Assembly (NCBI GenBank): GCA_014871385.1
Contig: CM026433.1
Location: 6,335,585 to 6,399,584, forward strand
Source of the DNA: Ceratodon purpureus
Taxonomy: Eukaryota; Streptophyta; Bryopsida; Pseudoditrichales; Ditrichaceae
Length of the DNA: 64,000 bases
Direction of reading: 5' to 3'
This document shows, one piece after another, positions 30,065 through 40,826 of the stretch. Below the pieces are notes generated by a model. It did no database searches and was not told the origin of the DNA. It saw only the letters and a list, made by a program, of their open reading frames with translations. Numbering within the stretch: the first letter of the stretch is position 1; the number at the start of each line of letters is the position of its first letter. A program made the position numbers and the translations under genes.

Positions 30065-30107
30065 CAGTTCCAAGCAAGGCGTGTTTTCACACGTCAGGAC
30101 AAGGAGC
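30065..30107 (-). promoter_or_regulatory. Shared leader box of the E1 kinase gene, with TATA at 30149-30157
   Basis: On the minus strand the TATATAAG box lies next to the end of GC array A3. About 45 bp downstream is a block whose top strand reads CAGTTCCAAGCAAGGC and then CAGGACAAGGAGCC. The E2 kinase has CAGTTCCAAGCAGAGC and TAGGACAAGGAGCC at the same distance. A T-run followed by CAG just before the ATG could be a 5'-UTR splice acceptor. Confidence 0.6.
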
Positions 30108-30129
30108 CGCAGTGGGAAGGAGTGAGGGG

Positions 30130-30382
30130 GGCGAGAGCTTCTCCCCACCTTATATAGTCCCCCACGGACCCGCTCGCGCCCCCCCCTGAACCCGCTCGCG
30201 CCCCCCTGTACCCGCTCGCGCCCCCCCCCCCCCCCCCCTATACCCGTTCGCGCCCCCCCCGTACCCGCTCGCGCCCCCCCACCCGCTCGCGCCCCTGTAC
30301 CCGCTCGCGCCCGTACCCGTCCGCGCCCCCCCCCCCCCACCCGTTCGCGCCCCCTCGGACACGCTCGCGCCCCCCCCCCTTC
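30130..30382 (-). repeat. GC-rich array A3 (CCCGCTCGCGCCCC repeats)
   Basis: About twelve irregular copies of the reverse complement of the A1/A2 core, directly upstream of the kinase promoter. Array orientation switches across the kinase gene in E1 and also in E2. Confidence 0.9.
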
Positions 30383-30519
30383 CATTTGTTTTCGAACTAA
30401 TTTTTTATTTTCTATTTTTCTTCTGGAAATAGTGAAATCTCTACACTACTTTCTAAGAGAAAAAAATAAAATAAAACAAATTAAAAAATACAAACTATTG
30501 GGATTTTATACTTGCACAA

Positions 30520-31410
30520 CCTCTCATGCAGCTCTCTTCCACTCCATGCTGTTGATTTAATTTTAAAACGTCTATCTCCCAAACCAATTGCATCGATCCC
30601 TTCTTTATGATTCTTTATAATATGTTAGAGCATTGTAGGATCCGTATGTACAATGCATTATATTTTTTATTTTTTTAAACTGTAATCCTTCGTATTTCCA
30701 CACCATGCTATTCTTTTTATTTTATTCCTTTTATCTCTTCCACTCCATGCTATTGATTTAATTTTATTCCGTTTATCTGCCAAACCAATTGCATCGAGCC
30801 CTTCTTTATGATTCTTTTTTTTTTTTTAATTATATGTTAGAGCATTGTAGGATCCGTATGTACAATGCATTATATTTTTTATTTTTTTAAACTCTAATCG
30901 AACTCTCTTCCACACCATGCTATTCTTTTTATTTTATTCCCTTTATCTCTTCCACTCCATGCTATTGATTTAATTTTATTCCGTTTATCTGCCAAACCAA
31001 TTGCATCGAGCCCTTCTTTATGATTCTTTATATTTTTAATTATATGTTAGAGCATTGTAGGATCTGTATGTACAATGCATTATATTTTTTATTTTTTTAA
31101 ACTGTAATCGAACTCTCTTCCACACCATGCTATTCTTTTTATTTTATTCCTTTTATCTCTTCCACTCCATGCTATTGATTTAATTTTATTCCGTTTATCT
31201 GCCAAACCAATTGCATCGAGCCCTTCTTTATGATTCTTTATATTTTTAATTATATGTTAGAGCATTGTAGGATCCGTATGTACAATGCATTATATTTTTT
31301 ATTTTTTTAAACTCTAATCCTGGGTATTTCCACACCATGCTATTCTTTTTATTTTATTCCCTTTATCTCTTCCTCTCCATGATATTGATTTTATTTTATT
31401 CCCTTCGTCT
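30520..31410. repeat. AT-rich satellite, 210-bp unit, about four copies
   Basis: TATGTTAGAGCATTGTAGGA recurs at 30621, 30833, 31043 and 31253 (spacing 212, 210, 210). Each unit holds CTCTTCCACTCCATGCTATT and ATGCATTATATTTTTTATTT segments. No ORF. E2 has a different, purine-rich 143-bp satellite in the comparable position (58840-59925). The stretch 31410-31820 after it is AT-rich and shows nothing else. Confidence 0.9.
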
Positions 31411-31824
31411 CTTCCAATGTTTTATCTTGTTTGGATTTCCACATCTCTTCTAATATTAATACACTAATTTTCTTGTAGTCAACATTATATTATTCATGGT
31501 GCATTAGATCAGTATTCCGTTATGGGATAACTCAGTTTCTAACCACCATGAGATTTATTCATCTTGATAACTTCTTTCATCCCATGTTATTCATCCCTTT
31601 TTATCTCGAGTCCCTTATTATAGTCATGATTGTTTTTCTATAATTTGATTTCTCATCCCCAAATTATTCAAATCAGTATTCCTTATTTTAATATCCCTTT
31701 TTAATTTTTAATTTTTAATTTTATTTTAGAGAGAAATGGTGAAAAAATCCATTGCATTTGTTTTTATTATTGTCTTCCAACCTTCTTCAATGGTACTCCT
31801 AAGGAAATGAGAGTTTGTTTTAAG

Positions 31825-32118
31825 GAGGGGACCCTCTCGCGCCCCCCCTTGATCCCGCTCGCGCCCCCCCATACCCGCTTGCGCACCTCCCCCTGAACCC
31901 GCTCGCGCCCCCCCCATACCCGCTCGCGCCCCCCCCCATACCCGCTCGCGCCCCCTAACTCGCTCGCGCCCCCCCCCCCCCGAGACCCGCTCGCGCCCCC
32001 CCCTAAACCCGCGCGCGCCCCCCCTTAATCCCGCTCGCGCCCCCCCTCAGCCGCTCGCGCCCCCCGACCCCGCTCGCGCCCCCCCGACGCCGCTCGCGCC
32101 CCCCCCCCCCCCCCCCCC
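31825..32118 (-). repeat. GC-rich array A4 (CCCGCTCGCGCCCC repeats)
   Basis: About fourteen copies upstream of the RING gene, ending in a long C run. The orientation relative to its gene is the same as for the transposase arrays and opposite to the kinase arrays. Confidence 0.9.
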
Positions 32119-32146
32119 ACTTTTTAAGCTCCACCTTGGCACTCAG

Positions 32147-32310
32147 GCCTTGAACTACCTCGCGGTGGCTTATTGCTGAGTACTTGGGTGGGGTCTACAG
32201 CATTTTGACAGCGCCACGTACCTCGTTCTATTGTATTTTGTACGCTCATCCGGGAATTCGGGCCCTAAACTACCTCATGGTGGCTTATTGCTGAATACTT
32301 GGGTGGGCCA
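32147..32310 (+). repeat. Direct duplication in the RING gene leader
   Basis: Two copies, about 113 bp apart, of a roughly 48-bp segment containing GTGGCTTATTGCTGA(G/A)TACT and TTGGGTGGG. They lie between array A4 and the ATG at 32427, so they are probably promoter or 5' UTR. Confidence 0.7.
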
Positions 32311-32426
32311 CAAAGTATAGTTACAATACCATAATCAACCACGGAGGAAAATTGTAAAATCAATTGGGGGAAGTTTTGAGGAGTTGGTGTGTTTTTTAAC
32401 ACACAAAACTTTACCACTACACCACG

Positions 32427-34815
32427 ATGGAGGGAAACCCAGATCCGGCGGAGGAAAGGCCACTCACCAAGGCCGAAAAGAAAAAAATCAGAGATCGTGA
32501 ACGGAAGCGTGGTGGTAAGAAGATGAAGAAGCGGCTTCATGTGCTGAACAACCCCACAAAGTTGGCATTTAGAGGTTGGCAAGATGAGCCGGAACCGTGG
32601 AAATATTCCACATGCGAGGAATTCATTGAGTGGTGCCACATCACAAAAATATTTCCACATGATCGGCACAGAAAACACAGGATCTCAGACAAGGCTAACC
32701 TCTATTATTGCTTGAATGCGGAGTTTGTTGAACGTTCTATACAAGTTTACCAGCATCTATACAAGCAACGATGTGTTGAACGCAATGAAGTACCATTGTT
32801 CATTTGCAGAATGGTGTATGCTGAGGTGGTGCTTCACAAAGTGGTGGATTGGTCCACCATCAAATCCACGCCGAGTGTTAGGGCGCCGACAGAGCGTGAC
32901 ATTCCCAAACAAAGGAAATACGCAGATGGTGGCCTGGGGAAAAAAATGAAGGAAAAAACACAAGTGCGGGAGCCTGATACAGCAGAGTCTGAACCAGATT
33001 CTGATTCCGATGGTCGTCGTGGAGAAAGAGTGCCACGTAGAATTGCAGCACCAGCAAATATGGCTGTAGAGCCTCCAATGAACCATCCAGCGGACGTCAT
33101 AGAACCTCACGACGATGCGAACACCATCTTCGTGGAAAACGATCCAAATACGGCAGCTAATTTGGACGTGGTCGGAACTGAACCTACGATGGTTCTTGGC
33201 ATGCCGGTTCTAGTTAGAAATGACCAGTCTAACCAGACCGAGGAGGTCGGGGAGTTACAATTACAGCTAATAGAAAAGGATGGCTTCATTGCAAAGTTAC
33301 AAGAGACCATCCAAAAACTACGATTGGAATCAGCAGCAAAAGATGCAGTAATATCAGATTTGCGCAATCAATTGCAAGAACGAGAAAGACCTCAGTCTTC
33401 TCAAGCCAATGATATACCTGTAGTTCAAGATCCAATGTTGGTGGATGAATCTTACATCAACAACACGGTTGATGTTGCGACAGCCGGTGTGTTGGAGAAT
33501 ATTTCCACTCCAGCAAAACGACGACGAGTTGGAGTGATATTGCCTCCACCAGCCCCATACCCGCGACCCTATGTGGACATCGATGGACCATTAAGTCAAG
33601 ATTCCTTGTCATTTCCACCCAATGCTCTAACGGGAGAAGTGAAGACATTGAAGAGAGCCAATAAAGATTTGCGGCTCCTTGTTTCTAAGTTTGCTAAAGC
33701 ATACTACGAGTGGAAAGTGGCAACCATTCTCAGCGTTGATCGCGGTCGCCAAATTGCATTAGAGTTCAAGAAGATCGACGAATCGTACTTGCAACACAAC
33801 AGACGAAGGAATTTTGGCCTCACTTCATGGACTAACGCAGATGATATGTATCCAGATAACATGCCAAAGCAAGAATCGAATCCTGAACTCATAGATTGGG
33901 CCCAGTTGAATTTCGATGTGAAGAACGCAACTTCGTGCCATGATCTTCAGATGAAGGAAGGAGTTAATAGCAGAAAGCTTTGGCCAAATCCTCAACCGTG
34001 GGTGATGGATGGTTCAAAAGAATGTAGTGTGTGTATAAATACATTTGGTCCTGAGGGTGGATGGGCAGTTGAATCATGTACCCACATGTTCCATCCAATG
34101 TGTTTAATTAACATTTTTTTGGTAAGGAGATTTTGCCCGGTGTGCAAATCCCCGTTCCATGAACGCTTGTACGAGGTTTTTGGACTCACTCCATACATGC
34201 CACCAAGCCATGAGAGAAATCCCGAAAACACACCAGGTGAACAGTACCGCAACATGTGGGGGGAAGATTTGATTTGGAGTTGGCGGGCCCAGACTCACTC
34301 GGTCTTCAAGAGCAATGTAAGTGACGAGTTGGGGTGGGAGGATGACCCCAATCAGATTGTGAGGGTGGCAAAGAAGATAATTGGATCAAAGAAGGAGGAC
34401 CAAGGGAAACGAAATTTCTTCTATCAGACTTTGAATGGATACTGGGATCCGAAGCATAGGAAGTTCCAACTTGGTAATCACCCAAAAGGCCTCATATGGA
34501 ACAAGGACGGGGAATTGGTTACAGACCTCGAAGGTCAATTCATGTCTTTGACCGCCCGTGATGCAGTCCAATTTCCAAATGTCTCTTTCGGAGTGGAAGT
34601 TAATTTTCAAACATGAGGCTGTTGACTTTCTTCTGGAGGAACACTCTCCACAGACATTGCGTACATTGAGAGAATTGAGGAACTTGCAAATTTTGTGTTC
34701 TCTCAGTGAAAGTGATGGCCCATTCCGGCGGACACGGACGAGAGCCAGGCGCAGCTTGACGCTGGACGATGGAGCGGGACCAAGTGGCACAGCGGGAGTA
34801 GATGCAGATGAATAG
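32427..34815 (+). pseudogene. RING-H2/coiled-coil protein of E1, frameshifted near its C-terminus
   Basis: The first frame runs 32427-34616 (729 codons). A basic N-terminus (KAEKKKIRDRERKRGGKK) and a conserved-looking region (about 45-150) precede an acidic linker, a coiled coil (about 275-325; LQLQLIEKDGFIAKLQETI) and a second helical region (about 405-460). A RING-H2 finger follows at about 533-573: C-x2-C-x14-C-x-H-x2-H-x2-C-x(n)-C-x2-C (CSVC...CTHMFHPMC...CPVC). This is the arrangement of E3 ubiquitin ligases. The E2 homologue at 62319 continues as SEW-(x3)-F-(x2)-AVDFL and then NDGAG. In E1 these residues appear only in the next frame, up to 34815, so one base was gained or lost between about 34560 and 34590. 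The RING itself is upstream and unaffected. Confidence 0.75.
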
Positions 34816-35065
34816 GAATAGTTACAACTTAGTACTAAGTGACTAGTTTTCATATACTACAGTTTTTGTAATGTTTTGGTTTGAATTGGTAATGAAATGC
34901 TTTTACTTTCATAAATGTATACAACTTTGCAAAGTCCATGTATTTTGGCTCACGAGTATCTCATTTTTTCTATGCTGAATTTACACTTTTGTCATTGCGC
35001 TTAGCCCCAATATATTATTCTGATGAAAATGTTAGGTTTTTTTGCATTGTCAAAAATTTACTATC

Positions 35066-35312
35066 TACCCCGCTCGCGCCCCCCCTGAACCCGCTCGCGC
35101 CCATTCCCCCTGAACCCGCTCGCGCCCCCCCTTGAACCCGCTCGCGCCCCCCCTTGAACCCGCTCGCGCCCCCCCCTGAACTCGCTCGCGCCCCCCCCCC
35201 TTGAACCCGCTCGCGCCCCCCCCCTGAACCCGCTCGCGCCCCCCCCCTGAACCCGCTCGCGCCCCCCTGAACACGCTCGCGCCCCCCCTGTACCCGCTCT
35301 CGCCCCCTACAC
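35066..35312 (-). repeat. GC-rich array A5 (CCCGCTCGCGCCCCCCTGAA repeats)
   Basis: About eleven copies of a roughly 20-23-bp unit between the RING gene and the right end of E1. Like A1 it is subterminal, and the two are inverted relative to each other, as expected for end-recognition sequences. Confidence 0.9.
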
Positions 35313-35454
35313 ATGCTGGCACCCCTTTTGCATATGTGGAATTCCCCGTCATCGTTCGTTGTCCACGTCATCAATATGTTTCCCCTATAGGTAAGTTGTA
35401 AAAAAAAAAAACTAACTTAGTAATTTTCCTCCTCCCCTCAATGTCCGATTATGT

Positions 35455-35536
35455 CCCGGGACCGACCGGTCCGTCCGTCCGTCCGTCCGTCTATGTCCGG
35501 AAATTTTGCCCATGTCCGTCCGAATAGACAACCATG
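35455..35536. repeat. E1 right terminal inverted repeat and subterminal GTCCGTCC cluster
   Basis: The element ends ...GACAACCATG. Read inward, CATGGTTGTC is identical to the first 10 bases of E2 (51029-51038). A run of GTCCGTCC lies just inside. Confidence 0.8.
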
Positions 35537-35544
35537 GATAATTG
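35537..35544. repeat. 8-bp target-site duplication, right copy (GATAATTG)
   Basis: Identical to 11139-11146 and directly adjacent to the right end of E1. Confidence 0.92.
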
Positions 35545-35689
35545 CATATCATTGCTTTTTAATTCAACAATTAAATTCTATAAATAGCTAAACATCATGT
35601 CTTATGCATATTCTCAAAACCCCGTTTATAACTCGCCTATCGCCGTTTGCGACGCGTCATGGACTTAACATTTTCCGAGCACCATCTGA

Positions 35690-36892
35690 CCCGACCCCGG
35701 CGACATTCGCGTATCGCAGAAACCATCTGTCGGATTTCTGTGGTGGTTTGGGCTCGTTAGCAAACCCACCGGGGTTCATCAAGGGGGCCACCCATGGTTT
35801 TTCTTGGAACCCAAAACGTAGTGTCGGATCCGATTGATGATTTCGCGGATGGACATCTGCCAGGGTACCGCGCCGGGGGAGGGCAACGATTGGTGCGCCA
35901 AAATCCGACAGCCGGGTATGGGAAGGGTCCGTAATGAGGGGAACCCGGCTCATTTTCCAAAACCCTGGCCGCCATGATATCTTGTCTTGACCTTGGCCGC
36001 CACGTTGCTCGGTTATCCGCGGCTCGATTAGGGTAGAAAGCCTAATTCCGCGCCGCCACCTTGGATTTCGTGCCGCCTCCTTTGATATTGCGCCGCCTCC
36101 CGCCTGGCACCGCCTCCGACTTCTATATAAGTCACATACTTTCCACATCTTCTCTTCGTGGGCCTCTTCTCCTCTTCAGTTTCTTTGTAAGATCCTTTTG
36201 ACTATTGCTAACTTGTTTGCTTCTCTTATGCTACTGTTCTATTTGTCATGCTTCCGGTGTGTTATGCTCATTGTGTGGTACGTACATTAGACAAGTTCAC
36301 CAGCACTCTTAGTTGTTTGTGGGGTTTAATGGTTATTAATACATTGCACCTTGAGCTTATTGTTTGCTCTGCTTGTGGTATGATGGATTGTTGTTTTCAA
36401 TTTTGTTGCCTCTTATTCATATTGTCGGGAAGGTTGATCTTTTCTCTGGGCTGAAGGAGTTAGTTTTTGCCTCATGCAAACCAACTGTTGTTAAGCTATG
36501 GCTTGTGACTGAGCTCACTTTATGTCCGAATGAATTGTCGGCTTGCTATTATATTCTCGGCTGAAAGTTTAATTACCAACTCTTCTATTCTGGTGTTCAT
36601 TGTAGGAAGCACAAATTTGTTTACCGAGAGCTGCCTCATCCATAACACATTTGTTTACCGAGAGCTGCTTCATCCTATAACACATTTGTTTACCGTGAGT
36701 TGCTTCATTCTATAAGGTACAAATTGTACCGTTTTTACCTCATTAGAACACAGCTTCTTTATAAATGACAAGATAGGTCCTTTTCCTTTTCCAATTATTT
36801 AGACTGTTTGACATGCAATAACTGTAATATAGGAATCAAGATTATAATGTACTCTAAATCAAGGCTAACTACAAGTTATTTTTTTTGCGTAG
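35690..36892 (+). promoter_or_regulatory. Promoter and 5'-UTR intron of acidic protein copy B
   Basis: Segments such as AAACCATCTGTCGGATTT parallel AAACCACCTGTCGGGTTT upstream of copy A (about 7365). GCCGCC/GCGCCGCC clusters (36050-36115) precede a TATA box TATATAA (36124-36130). A GT at 36187 (TTTG-TAAG context) and AG at 36891-36892, directly before the ATG, outline a 706-bp 5'-UTR intron. Confidence 0.55.
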
Positions 36893-37333
36893 ATGGCAAG
36901 TTCTCCTACGGCCTCTTCAATGCCTTGCAAGTCCTGCTTGGTAGGGGGTGCTTGCTCCTGCCTTGCCACTCCGATCGATAATGTCCACCCCGAACCCAAG
37001 AGGGCACATGATTCAAATGGAGTAAGCCCAGCCCGAATCAATGACAACGGAGATACGCTAAAGGTAATGTGCGTACAGGGACATGGGAGGTCACTTTACT
37101 TTGAAGTGGACAGCTTCGATGATGAATTTCCCCCTTGGGTTCAGAGGTGGATGGAGAAACACGCTGCGGATTGCGGAGGGACTATTTGCTGCCCGAGTGA
37201 AGATGGAGGCGAATCCGAGGATAGTAGCTCCGCAATTAGCGTTGAGAGTGTGATGAATGGCACTAGCGCAATTCCCGGCCCTGGGCTCTCTCTCATCCTC
37301 TTGAGTGACTGTGACAGCGATAACGATGAGTAG
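36893..37333 (+). CDS. Small acidic protein with C-terminal SUMO-interaction-like motif (copy B)
   Basis: The protein has 146 aa and is a paralogue of 8659-9117. The N-terminal CKSCLVGGACSC cluster, the core MCVQGHGRSLYFEV, PPWVQRWM and the ending LILLSDCDSDNDE are all conserved. The middle is Ser/Glu-rich and diverged. The hydrophobic-then-acidic ending again fits a SUMO-interacting motif. The two copies lie on opposite sides of E1, in the same orientation, so they were probably neighbours before the insertion. Function unknown. Confidence 0.7.
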   Translation: MASSPTASSMPCKSCLVGGACSCLATPIDNVHPEPKRAHDSNGVSPARINDNGDTLKVMCVQGHGRSLYFEVDSFDDEFPPWVQRWMEKHAADCGGTICCPSEDGGESEDSSSAISVESVMNGTSAIPGPGLSLILLSDCDSDNDE

Positions 37334-37368
37334 TCAATCTCTTCAGTTGTGGTTTTGTAGTTACACAT

Positions 37369-38548
37369 ATATACTCTGACCTACTAGAGAAGTAACATTA
37401 CTTAGGCTATGTTAATAGAGACGGATCTTTGCTACTCTTATGCTTTATAACTTTGTAAAGAAGATAATGGTCATGCATAATGTGTCTCAATTTCGCGCCA
37501 TATCTATATGAGTTTCATGCATGTATCAATTAAAAGTCAGTATACCAGTCATGTGCTATTACAGTGAACTGACAGTAGAATATCAAAAGAGTGATATAGA
37601 ATTCAATGATAGAAAAATAGAAAAGGTCTCTTAGAAAATGCTAGAACTCAGCAAAGGGAAATTACGATTACAATATTGCGAAGGAATTAATACCTTCATG
37701 AATATCCTAAGGACATTGGTATCTGCTGTGAGGCAACTATAACTCAACATCGGAGAAATCATGGTGAGGCAATTTTTCTCTATCGGATCCGACACACAGT
37801 TAGAGCTCATTATCTAATTTGCTGACCCCAAATTTAGCTCACCCTTTGTAACCCCCACTTTAAAGTAGGAAGTCATCTTCAGATTGCTACCAAAACTCTG
37901 AAAGTTGTGTGATTCACATTCATCTAGTCTACAGTATATGAAAGTAGATGTTTGGATGCATCCCTTCTGAATGATGAGAAACACTGGGCCATTTTCATGA
38001 ATCATAGTTCACAAGTGCAATTCTTCACTACCAATGCAGTTCAGGACATACATGCCTTCTGAAGCCTATCCACTGTTGAAGTATGGTTCCATCCTTTAAC
38101 TAGTCGTAAATCATATCCTCAATCAAGAAAAGAGCTTTATACAAATTAGTGTACTCCACTTAAGAGCGCCGAGCGGCATTAGTAGAATTTGAGCATAAAT
38201 CCGATTTCCCCATTCTAGTTCTACCAGCCTAAATTTAAGAAAATGTTACATTGCAAAATGCCTATTTTAAACTTTAAGTTGATGAGGGATGTCACCTTGA
38301 TGTAATCAACTCGACTTTGGCGTAAATCCCTAAAATGCAACAATCCATTTGCCCACCACTGAATACGCAATTCATATAAAATTCTTGGCATATATCAAAC
38401 TAAGTGATAATTGAGACTACTGCCTCAACTGAAACATCAATTAGACATTTTAAATTACCAACAACGTCGACCATGACAATATCTGTGGTACAGCATCAGT
38501 GTTGCTACCGCAAAAGAATTGAAAGATGGGAATACACAAACCTTGTTT
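37369..38548. other. AT-rich gene-free stretch
   Basis: Only short unsupported ORFs. One TATCGGATCCGACA word occurs at about 37788. 3' UTRs of the flanking genes presumably extend into it. Confidence 0.45.
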
Positions 38549-39172
38549 TCATGATCGCTTTCCAAGCACGGCATTGAGATGCACCTTCCTTCGCAAAGGC
38601 CACGAGAGAAGACCGCAACGCAGTGCTCGTGGTGCCCAATACTTAGGAAACACTTTCCTCTCGTTGGATGAAGACCCTGGTCCAGAGATGGAGGACTGGC
38701 CAATGCTGTAGCCCGTAGGAGGGCCCATCACCTCCATGGTGTAACTATTTCGCAGGTGGTCACGCAAAAGTACCTTCTGCTGCAATGAAAGATCCCGGAG
38801 CTCCATTTCTACAAGTTTCTCGTCAATCTCAAATGGGATAACCCGGTCTGTCATAAACAACGTGAGGGCCTCAGTCCAGTATGCATGAATTATACATGTA
38901 CCCCACTCGTCTTTCCGCTTTCTTGCATCTCGCGACTCTTTGAAAGCCACCACATACGCCGACCATGCTGGCATGGAATCAATCAGCAGCACCCATCGAT
39001 CACCTCTTTGCCGCAGGTTCTCAAGCAGCGTCATGTAGTCATAGCACCAGTCCGAGTTCTCAATGTATTCTCGATGCAACTCGGGCATGAGGTCTGGAAA
39101 GAGCTCAGCCATCGCTGACTCGGGCGTGACCCAACTCTGGCTGAACAAGTCGGTGATCACTGCGAAGTCCAT
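38549..39172 (-). CDS. Hypothetical protein, 207 codons as read
   Basis: ATG 39172 opens a well-behaved frame: an acidic, Trp/Tyr-rich N-terminal part (FSQSWVTPESAMAELFPDLM), a helical middle (LLENLRQRGDRW, FKESRDARKRKDEW) and a Ser/Gly-rich stretch. The last roughly 40 residues look less protein-like, so an intron may begin near 38600 and the true C-terminus may differ. No family recognised. It is divergently arranged with the gene at 39646, with about 470 bp between starts. Confidence 0.5.
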   Translation of the reverse strand: MDFAVITDLFSQSWVTPESAMAELFPDLMPELHREYIENSDWCYDYMTLLENLRQRGDRWVLLIDSMPAWSAYVVAFKESRDARKRKDEWGTCIIHAYWTEALTLFMTDRVIPFEIDEKLVEMELRDLSLQQKVLLRDHLRNSYTMEVMGPPTGYSIGQSSISGPGSSSNERKVFPKYWAPRALRCGLLSWPLRRKVHLNAVLGKRS

Positions 39173-39645
39173 TCTACAATTCTCAAACTAAGGAGGCTAA
39201 AAACGAAGCACAAAAAAAAGTGATAACACAAGAGAGACAAACTTGAGATCACATCCTCCAAATCCAAACAGGTTAACCCTAAACTCACACATTAATGCGC
39301 AGTACCTCAATAACATTGTAGTCCAGTTTTTGACTGTCGGATCCGACATCATGTTTTGGGAGACTAAGATGTTGAAGGGTAAGGCATTCAGTATATCCGT
39401 ACGTGTGTGTTTATTTCAATGTGCCATGGCCGCCAAAATTGTTTTAATTATCCTCCACTTAAGAGCTAATATTTATGATTGGTTTCCTCCACCGTTAGCT
39501 GAGCCTCTTATTAGTTGCTAGGAGGTACCTCATACAAACGCATTGCTCCTTCTCTCTCCCAGCCCCTTAGCTTGTTTTCAGAATTACATTGCAGACCTAT
39601 GCTTCAATTCATCTTTCCTCTCATTCTCTTGCAAACACCGTGGTC

Positions 39646-40248
39646 ATGGATCAGTCTCCCCCCTCTGCCCAGCATGTTCAATCCTCGTCCACTAGCCATA
39701 CCTCGTTACGAGAGGAGATCAAGTCTTCGATGCCTCCAACTTCAGAAATGCTCCGGGTTCGATTCATTGCCTCTTTTGTTGATTTGAATATCTTTGAATT
39801 TACTTTACTCCCTTCGGTTTAAGTTAGGTGTTTGCATTTTCTTCAAGATTGTGTACCTCACTTACCCTTCTTCTTCCACTGGATGCAGGACGGGTTACCA
39901 TGGCATAATTGGGAGCTGAGGGAGTTCGTTTCGAGAGTGACCGACAAGTTCAAAGATCGACGGCCTGGTAAGGAGGTGGACATGTTCTCTGACGTCCAGC
40001 AGCTTCGTCAAGTGATCCGATCAAATCGAGGCCAGATAGACTGGACCGAGGACGACGTTCGCACACTCAGGCGTGTTGAGAGTGCTTCCGGGATATCATG
40101 TCTAGAACCCGAGCTGTTTCATTACTACATTCCAAGACTCAGATCAACATGGACGTCTACGGACAACGTTGTTGATTTTGGCAATGGAGCTCCCGGACCA
40201 TTGGCTTTCTTAGAGGAAGATTTTGATTGGGTAGAGGATAATGAGTAG
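39646..40248 (+). CDS. Hypothetical two-exon protein, about 156 aa
   Basis: Exon 1 is 39646-39756 (MDQSPPSAQH to EMLR) and exon 2 is 39889-40248. The 132-bp intron has GT at 39757 and a pyrimidine-rich tract ending in CAG at 39888; both exons share the frame (phase 0). The joined protein has a Ser-rich start, a basic helical part (WELREFVSRVTDKFKDRRPG), a segment IDWTEDDVRTLRRVESASG and an acidic end (EEDFDWVEDNE). No family recognised. Confidence 0.55.
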
Positions 40249-40826
40249 CCTAAGCCTTCCAATTCCGAGAACAGTGACAGCCCCCCCCGGTGATTCTAAG
40301 AATCATTTTTAGTATGTACAATTTTTTTTCAATATATATATTTTGCGGATTCTCGAATCTTGGTGTCTAAATTTCATTTTTCAACTTCATTCGCTCATGG
40401 GTTTATAGGAACCCCGGCGGTAATTTTTTCCACGGTCATAGGGTCCCCGGTGCGTTTTTTGTCTGCTCACTTTTGACCCCCGGTGCGTTTTTTGGCTGCT
40501 CACCGCTCACTGCTCACTGCTCGCCGCTGCCACACCAGAATGCCCGCGTTATAATACATACAGTGCAATTTGCAAACCTCATATGTAAGGAGTGGTGCTG
40601 ATTTCAAAGTGATTATATATGTATTAAAGGATCAAAATGAGAACAATACAATGATTCTCGCAAAGGCCTCTTGCGAATCTGCAATCAGTTCACGCTGTCT
40701 ACTTCCTTCTCATATACTCATATACGTAGGTGAAAATTTGATGTCTCTCTGTATACGGCTGTCCCTCAGCAACCTAGCGGGCCATGTACTACGGAGGAAA
40801 ATACTGGAATGTTGCAACAATAGATG
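40249..40826. other. Intergenic stretch with a short GC-rich duplication
   Basis: CCCCGGTGCGTTTTTTG occurs twice (about 40445 and 40480), followed by CACTGCTCACTGCTCGCC. Otherwise AT-rich with no gene seen. Confidence 0.4.

Larger units (their letters stand above)
11147..35536. mobile_element. Giant composite hAT-type transposon E1 (24.4 kb with nested gypsy, about 12.0 kb without)
   Basis: The ends are CAGGGTTGT... and ...ACAACCATG, short imperfect inverted repeats, flanked by a perfect 8-bp duplication GATAATTG. From left to right: GC array; broken hAT transposase (minus); GC array split by a gypsy element; kinase-like gene (minus); GC array; 210-bp satellite; GC array; RING-finger gene (plus, frameshifted); GC array; right end. 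GTCCGTCC clusters lie just inside both ends (about 11165-11225 and 35455-35525). Typical hAT elements are 2-6 kb with one or two genes, so a kinase and a RING protein are unusual cargo. The transposase remains assign it to hAT independently of the ends. Confidence 0.88.
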
